DNA of 64,000 nucleotides from Melitaea cinxia. Taxonomy: Eukaryota; Arthropoda; Insecta; Lepidoptera; Nymphalidae. Each line of letters opens with the position of its first letter. The first letter of the stretch is position 1. Shown in pieces: positions 35,514 to 46,576 of the stretch. The notes under the pieces were generated by a model, which worked only from the letters and a program-made list of their open reading frames with translations, had not been told where the DNA came from and ran no database searches. The stretch is from positions 8,743,501-8,807,500 of the forward strand of contig NC_059402.1 in assembly GCF_905220565.1 (NCBI RefSeq), in the 5' to 3' direction. The position numbers and the translations under genes were made by a program.

Positions 35514-36510
35514 TAATAATAAAATACTATACCTACGTATATTATTTTATTTATATATTATCTAAATGTTTGATAAATAATCATCGGTATTCATTTATTA
35601 AAGTAAACAGAAACAGAAACAGACAGGTTTGAATAATTCTAGATTTGGTATTCTGTTTTATGAATGATTTTGTAATAGTCTAATGTCCTTGATCTAAACA
35701 TTAATATCAATTGAATGCAAAAACAAAAATTATATTAGTTACACAAAAGTAATTAGAAAATGAAAATTCATTGTCTAATTATTAACTTTAAGTAGTAAGC
35801 TTACATTTATTAATCAGTTTCTTGCTAAATAGGATCATGTATGTAAATACAATTAATCGATTGCGTTATTCATTGTCAAGTTCATTTTGGTCTAATTATT
35901 TTATTTATTAATTTTATACTTTATTGTTCACCACAAATATATTACAAACAAAGCAAAAAGATAGTTACAAACAGTGAAGTACAATGGGCGGACTTATGCC
36001 TAATTAGCCATTTCTTCCAGACAACCCAGGTTCATCATTCTGGTCTAAAGTGTAAGTGTTCTTTATTGCATTTAAAAATGTTGTACTGTTATTCATATAC
36101 AAATTTAGTTAGCAACGGTAAACGGCATATAATAAATAGTTAGATTATATGAAACAAATTACTGTTATCGTTGTTCAAAGTAGGAGAAAAATAGAGTTTT
36201 AACAACTTTGTAAGACATTTTACTACAGTGATGTATTGCGTGCTATATAATACGTGTCATCTGTTTATAAGAGGTATAGGTACCCTATAGGAAAACACAA
36301 TTGACATGTTTTTATTCGAGATTCATTCAAAAAACATACAATAAAGAATATTAAAGGATTTCTGTGTACTCCAAACTACAAGACACAATGATTAACAGAC
36401 AAAAACGTAGTATTAAGTAAAGGAAATTAAAACATAAACAAACAACAACAAATGCATTTTATACGGTAAATAACAAACATTTGAGCGATCCAAGCGTAAT
36501 GCGTATATGC
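35514..36510. other. AT-rich DNA, nothing recognised
   Basis: No gene or placed repeat. Confidence 0.35.
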
Positions 36511-36970
36511 ATAATTGTGTTTCCTCGCAAACGGAAAAAAACCGACTTTAATTACATCAACAAGTAACAACGTAGACGGTAGACGAAAAATAGTTAAGTA
36601 AATACGCGTTATCAAAGATTACTCGAAAAGTAGTTATTAGATCTCGATCAATTTAAATGGTTGGTTCCGCAATACAAGCATCAGCATCGATTAAAACAAG
36701 AACCATCAAAATCGGTACACCTAGTGAGAAGTTATAAGGTACAATACAACGTGAGTCGACGAACAGTCAAGTAAATACGCATTTATGATATAACTCGAAC
36801 AGTACTTGTTAGATCACAATTTATTATAAATGGGACTACATGACACGCACCACCTTTCGACTGTTACAAAAATCATCGAAATCGGTCCACCCAGTCAAAT
36901 GTTCTGAGGTAATATTCATTTTAAAAAATACAGTCGAATTGAGAACCTCCTCCTTTTTTGGAAGTCGGTT
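36511..36970 (+). repeat. AACCGACTTC-family repeat, copy 6
   Basis: It starts ATAATTGTGTTTCCTCGCAA, has AACCGACTTT at 36540-36549 and ends GAAGTCGGTT at 36961-36970. It is dimeric: modules begin at about 36566 (CAACGTAGACGGTAGACG) and about 36733 (ACAACGTGAGTCGACGAACA). ORFs overlapping it are spurious. Confidence 0.75.
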
Positions 36971-39200
36971 AAAAATACGGGAAGTTGCCTTTATCCCGCT
37001 CGATCAACACGTTCACAAACAAATCTTTGATGTATACAGTAAATTTACTTCCGCATATTAATTAGAATAATAATTATGTGGTGAGCAAAATATAACTTTT
37101 TTTTATTAGTTACACGTACTCCTATAAAACCTGCAGTACTTTAATAAAATTCAGATTTGTTTATGTTATTTTTTTTTAATTTAACATAATTAATAGAAAA
37201 ATAAAATCATTTAATTTTAGAACAAGACAAGAGAAACCATTAGTAATAATAATTACGTTTGTTTAAACTTATTAATGTTTTGGGTATAATATTGTTTTAA
37301 TTTGTATTTGACCGTTACTTAACATGTTTCGAAAATTTACTGGCAGTTTATTATAAATTTTTGGTATCAAGTAATTACATGTTGATGCCGTAAAAATTCG
37401 TAGTTTTAGCTTTTGTGACCATATTTTTCTGATAGGTCTACCTAGTGCCAATTTTAGCATCTAAAGGTATAAGAAACTGAAAATTGTACTTGACTTTAAC
37501 AAGCTTGCAAGCACTGTAAGCTGAAAAATTTAGGATTATGGTATTGTAAGATAATAGATATGGTAGATATCCGGTAATAAAATGAAAAATAAAAATTAAT
37601 TACTTTGAAAGCATAAAAAAATATATTAAGCTGCTTACTGAATATTCGTAAAATAAAAGGATTTCAATAAATAGGTAGATGTTGTTCTTTCTATAACAAA
37701 TATATTCATAACAATGCAACAAGCTTGGTACCTTCAAGTTAGATTAGCTAGTCTGTCGGTCCTTTATTGTTTTTTTTTTTTTAAATGCCTGGCTTGAATT
37801 GGGATTTTAAATCTTTAAAGAATACAACAATAGTTAAGGAAGTTCCATTTTTTTGTCTAATGAAGATTTTTACTGTCTAATGATTTGGCGTTAGGGTATT
37901 CATTTTAACTAAAGACACCTTGCGTCGTAGCCAATTTCAAAAGGCTTTGTGAGTCTTTTGAAAGGTGACGTGCACCTCGAGAGGCGGGGAGCTAATGGTC
38001 CAATCCGCGGCGTCGATAATTGAGTCCATTAGACATCGCCTGCAGGTGCCTCCAGTGTTAACTTATATACCATCGCACGCTTCGTTATAATAATACCCAC
38101 ACGCTTACAACACATAAGTACTTCCTGACTTCCTCAAGTCTGTCAATGTTACAGCATCCGCAATATTCATAAATTACAGCTTCATTAGCGACACATTAAT
38201 ATATAGGTAAATATTAAAATATATAAAATTATTCATTTTACATAGTAAAATCATCATTAACTATAAGTAGCCGAATAATAATTAAACATATAAATTGGCA
38301 CAAAACATTTTTCCCACGACCAGAAGGTTAAATGAAAAGCTGAGTTTAAAATTCACCTCATCATTGGTAAGGAAGAACAACTAGAAATAACCTGCATGTG
38401 TCGTGATTCTTAATACACTATCTTTTACATTAAAAATGAATTGTTTATTAAGAATTCATGATTCCAAAATAGAATTTTTCGACAGTTTATTTTTTAAACT
38501 TTGTAAACTAAATAAACCATCTAATGTCATACATACAGCAGCTCCATATTACGTATTTAAATTAAGCGATAGCGTTACAGAACTATGTAGGTGGCAATGT
38601 TTTACTGTAATTAAACGTAATTTTGTTATGTTTCCAGGTACGTACTAGACTTCTCCATATTCCCGAGCTACATAATACGTTATTTTGTAAGTAATAATTG
38701 TTTAAAACACAGACACACAACATTGTTGTCTAAAAATAACAAATCAGCGACTTTGTTTGTTCAGATAAAATGTTTAGTGTCAATATAACTATTATAAATG
38801 TAGTTGTTACAAAATGTATTATGGAAATCGATACCTTCGTAATATTGTTTTAAGATTTATGTTGTTACAACATTGCGAAAGTATCGATTATAAGTATTAA
38901 AATATAATTAATCGAGTGCTCGTAAAGAAACACTGACAATGCAATACGATGGTGTCAGTATAAAGTAGACGTCGATAGTGGAATCTTCAATTAAATCAGA
39001 GGGTTCATAACGTTGGCGGCTCCCGCCCGCATTATCATGACAGAAAGCCAATCACGGACCAGCTTAGGACGACCGATGTACTAACATAAATGGTTTTAGG
39101 TGCTCACCCACACACATAAGAATTAATTTGATGAACTCATAGTTGGGTACAAGTGCAAACTATTGAGTATTAATTCCATTATTGTTCACGAAACGCCGAT
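36971..39200. other. AT-rich DNA with one GC-rich block and a possible LINE scrap
   Basis: The block 37920-38060 is GC-richer and holds a hairpin (TTTCAAAAG 37935-37943, CTTTTGAAA 37955-37963). The minus-strand ORF 37272-37460 contains YLIPKIYNKLPVNFRN, which resembles the C-terminal tail of some LINE reverse transcriptases (xxLYNxLPxxIR), but this is too short to be sure. The remainder is unremarkable. Confidence 0.3.
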
Positions 39201-39212
39201 ACCCAATTTGAT
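39201..39212 (+). repeat. Target-site duplication, left (RTE)
   Basis: ACCCAATTTGAT, identical to 42461-42472. It directly abuts the 3' end of the minus-strand RTE element. Confidence 0.9.
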
Positions 39213-39220
39213 CACTCACT

Positions 39221-41743
39221 TCAGCCTATCGCAGTCCACTGCTGGACATAGGCCTCCCCAAGTTCGCGCCACACATCCCGGTCTTCCGCAATCCTCATCC
39301 AGCCTACACCGGCAATCTTACGTAGATCGTCGGTCCAACGGGCCGGAGGACGTCCCACACTGCGTTTGCCAAGACGCGGTCTCCACTCTAGGACCCGTCT
39401 ACTCCAACGGCCATCGGTCCTGCGACACAGATGACCAGCCCACTGCCACTTCAACTTGCTAATTCTGTGGGCTATGTCGGTTACTTTCGTTCTCTCGCGG
39501 ATAGTCTCATTTCTAATCCTGTCTTTGAGAGAGACCCCAAGCATAGCCCGTTCCATTGCACGTTGAGCGACTTTAAACTTGTGGACCAGTCCCTTGGTCA
39601 GTGTCCACGTCTCGGCTCCGTATGTTAACACAGGCAGGACGCATTGCTCGAAAACTTTTGTCTTCAAGCATTGCGGAATCTTCGAAGTGAAGACTCGACG
39701 GAGTCTGCCAAACGCCGCCCAGCCCAACCGAATCCTCCTATCGGCCTCCTTCTCGAAGTTGTTGCGGCCTAGTTGGATAGTATGGCCTAGGTAAATATAA
39801 TCCTGAACAACTTCGAGAAGGGTACCATCGACCGATACCGGTATCGGTATGACTTGGTTGTTAAACATAACTTTCGTCTTATCCAAGTTCATACAGAGAC
39901 CGACACGTCGGGAGGACTCGTTTAGGCCGGCAGGCATTTGGCCTAACTCATCCAGCGTCTCCGCAAAGATGACAATATCGTCGGCGAAACGAAGGTGAGA
40001 GATGAATTCACCGTTGACGTTGATGCCCCGTTCCCCCCAATCCAAGGTCTTAAAAACATCCTCTAGCGCAGTGGTAAACAGTTTCGGTGATATTACATCC
40101 CCCTGTCTTACCCCGCGCCGGAGGGAAATAGGTCTTGTTCTTTGGTCATTGACATGAACGGTCATCGTCGCCGCGTCGTACATAGATTTTAGTACCTCGA
40201 TATATCGCCAGTCGATATGACATCTCTGCAGAGAGTCCAGGACAGCCCAGGTCTCGACGGAGTCGAAGGCTTTCTCGTAGTCCACAAATGCCATACACAG
40301 CGGTTGATTATATTCTTCCGTCTTTTGGATAATCTGCCGAACAGTATGGATGTGGTCCACGGTGCTGTAGCCATTTCGAAACCCAGCCTGCTCTGGTGGT
40401 TGGAATTCGTCGAGTCTTCTGGCGAGACGATTCGTAACAACCCTCGAAAACAGCTTATAGACGTGGCTCAGAAGTGAGATCGGTCTGTAATTCTTTAACA
40501 GAGCCTTATCGCCTCTCTTAAAGAACAGCACCACCACACTCCTGGACCACGCCTCCGGCGTGGTACCTCGGTGGATGACGGCGTTAAATAGTCTTGCCAA
40601 GGCTTTCAGGACAGGTCGCCCTGCGGCTTTAAGGAGTTCAGTGGTAACTCCGTCATCCCCCGGGGCCCTTCCGTTTTTAAGCTGCCCGAGCGCTGCACCA
40701 ATCTCATCCTCTTCGAAGTCCGAGATACACTCCGAATAATGGCGCAACAATGGTGCCCGTGGATCTTCGGTGTCCCAAGTCGCAGGCTTGCGTGCGCTCG
40801 ACGAGTACAGCTGTCCATAAAAATTCTCAACCTCTTCTCGGACCTGAGGGCGAGAGCAGACGGTTCTGCCATCTGCTGTTTTAAGCTTCGCAAGAAGGCT
40901 TCTCCCCAATGGTCTTTGGAAAACTTTGGACCCCCTATTCTGCTCAATCAGAGTAGCAATCTCTCTCGTATTTGAGCAGCGGAGGTCTCGGCGAATAATT
41001 TTCCGTACCCTCTTGGAAAGAGCCCTCTGTTCTGGCGAAGCAGCCGGCAACTCGCGCCTCTGCCGCATCAGATCCAAGGCTTCGGGAGAAAGTTTGGACT
41101 GCTTCGTTGGCTTTGTTGGTGGAAAGTGCCTGCGACCCAGTGTACACACCGTCTTCACCACGTTGTCGGTTATCTCGTCCACGTCGCTAGTAGTTTCCAG
41201 CGAATCGAATCGGTTTTGGAGTTCCAACTGAAACTGCTCGGAGCCACATAGTATTTGGGGCAGCGTAGGTCGGAGAGTAGATTTCATCAAGCGGGTCCGC
41301 TCCTTTCGGAGACATATATTCAGAGTGCCCCGTACTAGCCGGTGGTCGCTGCCGGTGTTAAACCTGTTAACCACTGAGACATCTCTGAATATATGCCTTT
41401 TATCCGCTATGATGAAATCTATCTCGTTCCTCGTCACAGTATCGGGGCTTTGCCATGTCCACCTCCTTTGGGGCTTCTTCTCAAAAAATGAGTTCATCAA
41501 GAAGAGCCCCTCCGATTCGAGGAAGTTGACAAGCGTCTGCCCCCTGTGATTCCTGTGCCCCAATCCGTGTGGTCCGATGCTCGATCCGTCGCGGCCTTGT
41601 ACTCCCACTTTAGCGTTGAAATCTCCCATAACAACGCTGTAGAAGGTCGAAGTAGTGCCATGTATGGCCCTTGTAATATCTTCATACAAGGCTTCGACTT
41701 CATCGTCAGAGTGTGCCGAGGTCGGCGCATATACCTGTATCAC
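39221..41743 (-). CDS. RTE endonuclease-reverse transcriptase (main open part)
   Basis: An 840-codon open frame (the first codon is a GTG that is only the first in-frame start after the frameshift, not a true start). Residues 1-140 are the C-terminal part of an exonuclease/endonuclease/phosphatase-type nuclease: YAPTSAHSDDE at 5-15, MGDFNAKVG at 39-47, and catalytic SDHRLV at 132-137. The reverse transcriptase follows: KNYRPISLLS at 417-426, motif A FVDYEKAFDSV at 486-496, GVRQGDVISPKLF at 544-556, active-site RFADD at 585-589, and YLGHTI at 651-656. The tail after 750 (KLKWQWAGHLCRRTDGRW, GRPPARWTDDL) is the usual RTE C-terminus. The family nicks target DNA and copies its own RNA at the nick. 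All key RT aspartates are present. The N-terminal nuclease part lies in a different frame upstream. Confidence 0.95.
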   Translation of the reverse strand: MIQVYAPTSAHSDDEVEALYEDITRAIHGTTSTFYSVVMGDFNAKVGVQGRDGSSIGPHGLGHRNHRGQTLVNFLESEGLFLMNSFFEKKPQRRWTWQSPDTVTRNEIDFIIADKRHIFRDVSVVNRFNTGSDHRLVRGTLNICLRKERTRLMKSTLRPTLPQILCGSEQFQLELQNRFDSLETTSDVDEITDNVVKTVCTLGRRHFPPTKPTKQSKLSPEALDLMRQRRELPAASPEQRALSKRVRKIIRRDLRCSNTREIATLIEQNRGSKVFQRPLGRSLLAKLKTADGRTVCSRPQVREEVENFYGQLYSSSARKPATWDTEDPRAPLLRHYSECISDFEEDEIGAALGQLKNGRAPGDDGVTTELLKAAGRPVLKALARLFNAVIHRGTTPEAWSRSVVVLFFKRGDKALLKNYRPISLLSHVYKLFSRVVTNRLARRLDEFQPPEQAGFRNGYSTVDHIHTVRQIIQKTEEYNQPLCMAFVDYEKAFDSVETWAVLDSLQRCHIDWRYIEVLKSMYDAATMTVHVNDQRTRPISLRRGVRQGDVISPKLFTTALEDVFKTLDWGERGINVNGEFISHLRFADDIVIFAETLDELGQMPAGLNESSRRVGLCMNLDKTKVMFNNQVIPIPVSVDGTLLEVVQDYIYLGHTIQLGRNNFEKEADRRIRLGWAAFGRLRRVFTSKIPQCLKTKVFEQCVLPVLTYGAETWTLTKGLVHKFKVAQRAMERAMLGVSLKDRIRNETIRERTKVTDIAHRISKLKWQWAGHLCRRTDGRWSRRVLEWRPRLGKRSVGRPPARWTDDLRKIAGVGWMRIAEDRDVWRELGEAYVQQWTAIG

Positions 41744-41745
41744 TT

Positions 41746-42186
41746 TCAGGGAGTGGTGTACCTGTCGGTGAGCTTAAGTACAAGGTACGCTACCCGGGTC
41801 GACACACTACTGACTTCCACAACGTTGTTAGTGAGAGTCTTGTGAACCAGAAAACCGACGCCACCTTGGGAAAGCCCATCACCTTCACGGAAGTAGACCA
41901 AGTGCCCGGAGTCCAGGATCATCGTGTCCTCTCCCTCTCTTCGGACTTCAGACAACCCCAGTATGCTCCACTTAATGTGACTAAGTTCTACCTCAAGTTC
42001 GGTGAGGTGATGGTCCAACCGTAGCGTGCGTCCATTATACGTAGCCAGGAATATTTTTCTATGGCAGCCTCCCGTACCCCGGTGATTCTTGGCACCCTCT
42101 ACCCCACCGTTACCACGGCCGCTGCCGTAGCCGGGAATAGTGGGGCTGCCGGGAACTGAGGGCCTTATTTTTAAGTTCGAACTCAT
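41746..42186 (-). pseudogene. RTE endonuclease N-terminal part, frameshifted
   Basis: A 146-codon frame with ATG at 42186. After a glycine- and proline-rich start (residues 11-40) it shows the beginning of the AP-like endonuclease: ATYNGRTLRLD at 48-58 and LSEVRRE at 78-84 (the E is the expected metal-binding glutamate), then GGVGFLV at 108-114. It ends LTDRYTTP and a stop at 41746. The remainder of the domain continues one frame over at about 41757 (LKVIQVYAPT). One small indel is therefore enough to explain the break. It is part of the RTE element, not a host gene. BLAST labels such as craniofacial-development-like protein come from this family. Confidence 0.9.
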
Positions 42187-42460
42187 GGGGGTTTTTGCCC
42201 ATAGTCACCACGCTGGGCAGGCGGGTTGGTGACCGCAGGGCTGACTTTGTCGCACCGAAGACGCTGCTGCCCGTCCTCGGTCTGTGCATTTAAAAAGCCA
42301 GCAGTTGGATGGCTATCCCGCCATCGGTCGGCCTTTTAAGTTCCAAGGTGGTAGTGGAACTGTGCTATCCCTTAGTCGCCTCTTACGACACCCACGGGAA
42401 GAGATGGGGTGGCTAAATTCTTTAGTGCCGTAACCACACAGCACAATTGATACCAATTGC

Positions 42461-42472
42461 ACCCAATTTGAT
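42461..42472 (+). repeat. Target-site duplication, right (RTE)
   Basis: ACCCAATTTGAT, identical to 39201-39212. The bases outside the two copies differ, which defines a 12-bp duplication. Confidence 0.9.
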
Positions 42473-42619
42473 AACATCGCAAATATATCTACTGATTTTG
42501 TACTTTTTGAACTTAACAAGTAATCAAAGGTTCAAACTATCAATTTTTCACATCATTTCACATTTTGACATCTGACAAGAACTTTATCTAATACTATTAA
42601 ACGAGCAATTCTTGTATAC

Positions 42620-43093
42620 ATATATATAATCTAAATCTTGGAAACGGCTTCAACGATTTTCATGAAATTTAGTATGCAGGGAATTTCGGGAGTAATAAAT
42701 CGATATAGCTAGGATTCATTTTTAGAAAATGTCGTTTTATCCCTGTTTTTTAAGCAATGAAAAAATGGCTTCAATATCGTTAGAATACGAAAGTAAATTT
42801 CGCAATCGTCAATAAAATTGTAATAGCTCAGGTGGGAAATCGGCCGGCCGGGAGCGACCGAGAAGACCATAGTTCAAATACCTATGTCTCCAGTTCGATT
42901 TTTTTTTCCTTTTTGCAAAATTGCACTCATGATTGTTTATTTAAATAACCAGTTCATATTTTTTATTATTATGTCGGTAAAGTCGGAAAATATTATTCAT
43001 ATTTTATTAATATGTAATTCGTATTTAAATATGATTTCCAAAATAACAAGATTTACTAAAAATACCGAGCTAAGCTCGGTCACTCAGGTACTG
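42620..43093 (+). mobile_element. Helitron-like repeat with 3' hairpin
   Basis: It has the internal phrase TGGAAACGGCTTCAACGATT near 42639, followed by TTCATGAAATTTAGTATGCA, and a GC-rich CGGCCGGCCGGGAGCGACCG at about 42841-42860. Near its end is a perfect hairpin: ACCGAGC (43064-43070), TAA loop, GCTCGGT (43074-43080), followed by CACTCAGGTACTG. A hairpin about 10 nt from the 3' end fits a Helitron, but no clean TC start or CTRR end was found, so the class and both ends are uncertain. Confidence 0.5.
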
Positions 43094-43499
43094 TTAATTG
43101 TACGCAGTCGAATGAAGTTTCAGTCGGCATTTGGATCCCTGAGCTCTCGTTTTTGCAGAGTGATTGCAGAATTGTATCGATCTACAAGAATGAATACTAT
43201 TGTTTAAACATATGAATAATTTTGTACACAATGTGAATCAACATAATCGATAACGATAAAAGCGATATTATTGTATAAATAATATTTGCTAGTTAAGTAA
43301 CTTCGATATGAGTCACACCATTATTTCTCCGTAAGAGAAATTCCCATCGCGATAAACATAAAGGTTTTGTTAATGTTCATCCAATATAAGTACACACTAA
43401 TGTGTAATACAGTAGGTAGTAGACTTACTGGCATGATGTGTATATTTGACTGCAGCTCACTTAATCTCCACTCGATCTTATGGTGTAAATATTGCCAGG
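43094..43499. other. AT-rich DNA, nothing recognised
   Basis: No gene or placed repeat between the Helitron-like repeat and the LINE fragment. Confidence 0.35.
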
Positions 43500-43535
43500 C
43501 AACTGAGAGCTATGTAATGTCTTAAACGACAACAC

Positions 43536-44333
43536 ATGATACATCATATTAATGAAGACCTTAATCGTATTAGCTACTGGGCTGAGTGTTTTGGTCTTGT
43601 CGTCAACCCCGAAAAATCACAGGCACTGATTGTTGGTAGCCGTTATATGCACTCTTGCCTATCCACTTATAATGTTCCTACTGTGACGTACAATGGCGTA
43701 CCTATTAATTATGTCGATACGGCGAAAAATCTAGGTCTTCATTTTAGTCGCGACTTGTCTTGGTCCAAACATATCAGTGAAATATCTAAAAAAGTACATT
43801 ATTCATTTCATTCACTAAAAAATCTCCAATACTTTCTTCCCATTAAAACTAAAACTATTCTTGTTCAATCACTTTTACTTCCTCTCCTTGACTATGCTGA
43901 TGCTTGTTATCTAGATGCTACTGAAGAACAACTCAATAAACTAGAGAGACTACAGAACTCATGCATTCGTTTTATTTTTGGACTTCGTAAGTTTGACCAC
44001 GTCTCTAAGTTTCGAAGTGAGCTCAAATGGCTTCCCATTAGGCTTCGCAGGAATACTCATATTCTTTGTCTCCTTTATAACATTTTATTTAATCCCTTGT
44101 CACCTAATTACCTTCGCGAGCGTTTTGAATTTTTACATCCTCCTGGTTCCTCGTGCCGATCCAACGTACAACTACTGTTGCGTATTCCTTCACACTCTTC
44201 TGGTTTCTATACTAATTCCTATACTGTCCACGCAGCTAGGCTGTGGAATTCATTGCCGTCATCAATTCGCACTTGCACGTCTATATATACATTTAAGAAA
44301 AAATTAAAAGAGCATTATCTTTCCTTATCATAA
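43536..44333 (+). pseudogene. LINE reverse transcriptase, C-terminal fragment
   Basis: An open frame of 265 codons. It starts just after where the catalytic (F/Y)ADD block would lie: HHINEDLNRISYWAECFGLV at 3-22, then NPEKSQALIVGS. It continues with KNLGLHFSRDLSWSKHI (about 66-82) and LPLLDYADACY (about 114-124), and ends with HAARLWNSLPSSIRT (about 233-247) and FKKKLKEHYLS. These are the thumb and C-terminal motifs of CR1/Jockey-group LINE proteins. It lacks the endonuclease and the RT palm, so it cannot be active even though the frame is open. The open frame of this length suggests a fairly young insertion. The ATG is incidental. Confidence 0.85.
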
Positions 44334-44384
44334 TTTTAACTATGTGGGTATAATATATTTATATTTGAATATTATTATTTTGTG

Positions 44385-44550
44385 TGTCAGCTATATGTAT
44401 TTTTTGTATGAGTATATATGTATATGGACTGTGTGAGTATATGTTTGCGCGTGTGCATGTCCATATGTGTCTGTATGTGTGTGTGTGTATGTGTGTATAT
44501 ATATGTATGTGTGTGTGTGCGCGCGTATATGTGTGTATATATATATCAAT
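44385..44550 (+). repeat. TG/TATG-rich microsatellite
   Basis: Impure (TG)n, (TATG)n and (GTATA)n tracts within the 3' UTR of the LINE fragment, with a purine-pyrimidine alternating GTGTGTGCGCGCGTATATGT at about 44513-44532. Confidence 0.85.
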
Positions 44551-44730
44551 TATTTAATATTTTCTTTTGTACGTCTGTCTACCTACTTTAATTTCTGTCT
44601 GTAATCGTTCCTTTTTGGGTGTGCTGGAAGAAATCTCTCACAGGGATAAGCACACCCATTATACGTGAGTCTCCATGACAAAATATTGTGTATAATCTTG
44701 TACGTATAAAAAATTGTTAAATAAATAAAT

Positions 44731-46295
44731 ACATATACACATTAAGGTTAATGTGCAGCGGTTCAGCAAACACATTGGATGGTCGAATATAAGCCAATAA
44801 TCATGTTCAGACACGTTTTGTGAAAAATAACATAATCTTATCATGTTATACACGTTTTATAAATGATACCGATTAAATTATGTGAATGTTAAGAACGTGT
44901 CGTACATTTATCTGCCGCGTTTCTTTATAGAAAAAAGTAATTGCAATTTTTTATACATTAAAATTACCTGTTTGTTTTCCCCTAATGTAATTTAAATTTT
45001 ATGTTTGTGTAATGCTCTTTTTATTTAAAAATAAAAATCAAAGGCTTGCACCTAGTCTAACGCGTGTATCCTTTATTAAATAATATCAAATGTGCTTTTT
45101 ATTTTAACACAGCACGTAATAGTACATTGCAAAAGAATATTGTTTTTACAAAAGTGCACTGTCACCAGTCGCGTGTGGTCTTCGCTCGAGCCGCACGTAG
45201 CGCACCCCTACAAAACTCTCCACTAATTAAGAACTTTGCCGCCGATGTAAATTAAAATGTCAGCGGATAAATTCTTGTCGTTGAATTGCAAGACCCATTT
45301 GTAATGATAATTTTCGAGCACGATTGCAGTTATTTATTTCCTTATAAATCTTCATGTAGACAGTCGATTCCGTTTTATCGTTTTTAGTTTAACGATTTAA
45401 GTTTTCACGTTAGACCTATTGTTATTTGAAGATTTTATGTAATTCATTATAAATAACTATCGAATAATAAAACATGCTTGAATAAGATTTTAGTAATGCT
45501 TGAATAACTTAGTCGACCAGTATTAATTGATAAAGATTCGTTTCAAAGATTAACGTGAAATAATTGAAATCAAGATAATATCTCTATTGTTTTCTTCAGC
45601 TAATGTTTATTAATCTACAAAAGTGTTTAATGAATCAGCAAGAGGAACGGTAATGAAACTGTTCGTGATAGGTTCCAATACGGGCTATCGTCCACATGAT
45701 TAATTAGGCGGAACATCTGTATTATTTCCAATGCGGTTTGCTGCTTAAGAATTCGTTGTACCTAAACATATATCTTATTTTCCTCGATGCGATAGTCATT
45801 TATAGCACTGTATAGTGATAGAAGCACAGACTTAGAATTTATGCATTCGAAAGTTGTGAATGCGTGCCGATTAGTAGAAAACCGAAACACCTCAACCTTC
45901 AAAACTTCGTTCCTTGCTTTGAATGATTAATAAATTAGTAGTTTTATTTATTGTGAAAACTAAGTTTACTTAAGTGTAACATTAAAACTTCTACTAATGC
46001 TGACTTTGCATGTGACAAACAACTCTTACAATTATGAGAACTGTCGAGGTGTACATTAAGTTTAGTATACTTTTATGCATATATATACAAATTTCACGCG
46101 TTTACGCCTCTTAAGACTTAATGGCTTAAGACTTACTATAACACCTGCAAAAACCAAAATTTGACAGAAACTCTTCTGTCAAAACTGGCCTAGCCCTACC
46201 AGATATTTACTTGAAGAAATAGAAAGTTAGTGAAGTTAAACACTGCTTTTAATTTACAAAGGAGAGACGCTCAATTGTGTACATAAATGTGGTTT
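44731..46295. other. AT-rich DNA, nothing recognised
   Basis: No gene or placed repeat. A GC-richer patch at about 45155-45220 (CGCTCGAGCCGCACGTAGCG) is isolated. Confidence 0.35.
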
Positions 46296-46576
46296 ATCAA
46301 AATCGCTCCACCCAGTAAAAAGTTACGAGGTATAAAATACAACTAAGGTCGACGAAAAAATCGTCAACCAAATACGCATTATTAGCGATAACTCAAAAAA
46401 TACTCATCAGATCTCGATCAAATTTAAATGGGACCACACGACAATCCCCAGTTTTAGACTTAAAAAAAGAATCATCGAAATCGGTACACATAGTAAAAAG
46501 TTATGAGGTATATAACTATAACACATAAATAATACAGTCGAATTGAAAACCCCTTCCTTTTTTAACGTCGGTTAAG
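46296..46576 (+). repeat. AACCGACTTC-family repeat, copy 7 (left part missing)
   Basis: It begins mid-family at ATCAAAATCGCTCCACCCAG, includes one internal module (AACTAAGGTCGACGAAAAAA at about 46341), and ends with a one-base variant of the right terminus, AACGTCGGTT, at 46565-46574. The left terminus is absent. Confidence 0.65.

Larger units (their letters stand above)
39213..42460 (-). mobile_element. Near full-length RTE-clade LINE
   Basis: A 3248-bp element on the minus strand between perfect 12-bp target duplications. Its 5' region (about 42220-42445) carries the motif CCCGTGGGTGTCGTAAGAGG and GGTGGCTAAATTC (reverse), common at the start of lepidopteran RTE elements. Next comes one long coding region with AP-endonuclease and reverse transcriptase domains. 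The 3' end is CAGTGGACTGCGATAGGCTG then AAGTGAGTG, a short version of the simple-repeat tail of this clade. There is no poly(A) tail. It is markedly GC-richer than the flanks. A single frameshift at about 41746-41760 breaks the coding region, so this copy is probably not autonomous, but its otherwise intact state and duplications point to a recent insertion. Confidence 0.95.
43500..44730 (+). mobile_element. 5'-truncated LINE (CR1/Jockey-like)
   Basis: The C-terminal coding part (43536-44333) is followed by a roughly 400-bp 3' UTR containing a long TG/TATG simple repeat, a conserved-looking segment with paired words (GGGTGTGCTGG at about 44617, AAGCACACCC at about 44648), and a TAAATAAATAAATA tail at about 44719-44732. 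The 5' end is cut within the RT domain, which is typical of incomplete reverse transcription. The stop TAA at 43515, upstream of the ATG, lies near or before the truncation point. Confidence 0.8.

Noticed and set aside
40217..41845. Several plus-strand ORFs of 70-100 codons
   Set aside because: Shadows of the minus-strand RTE coding region.
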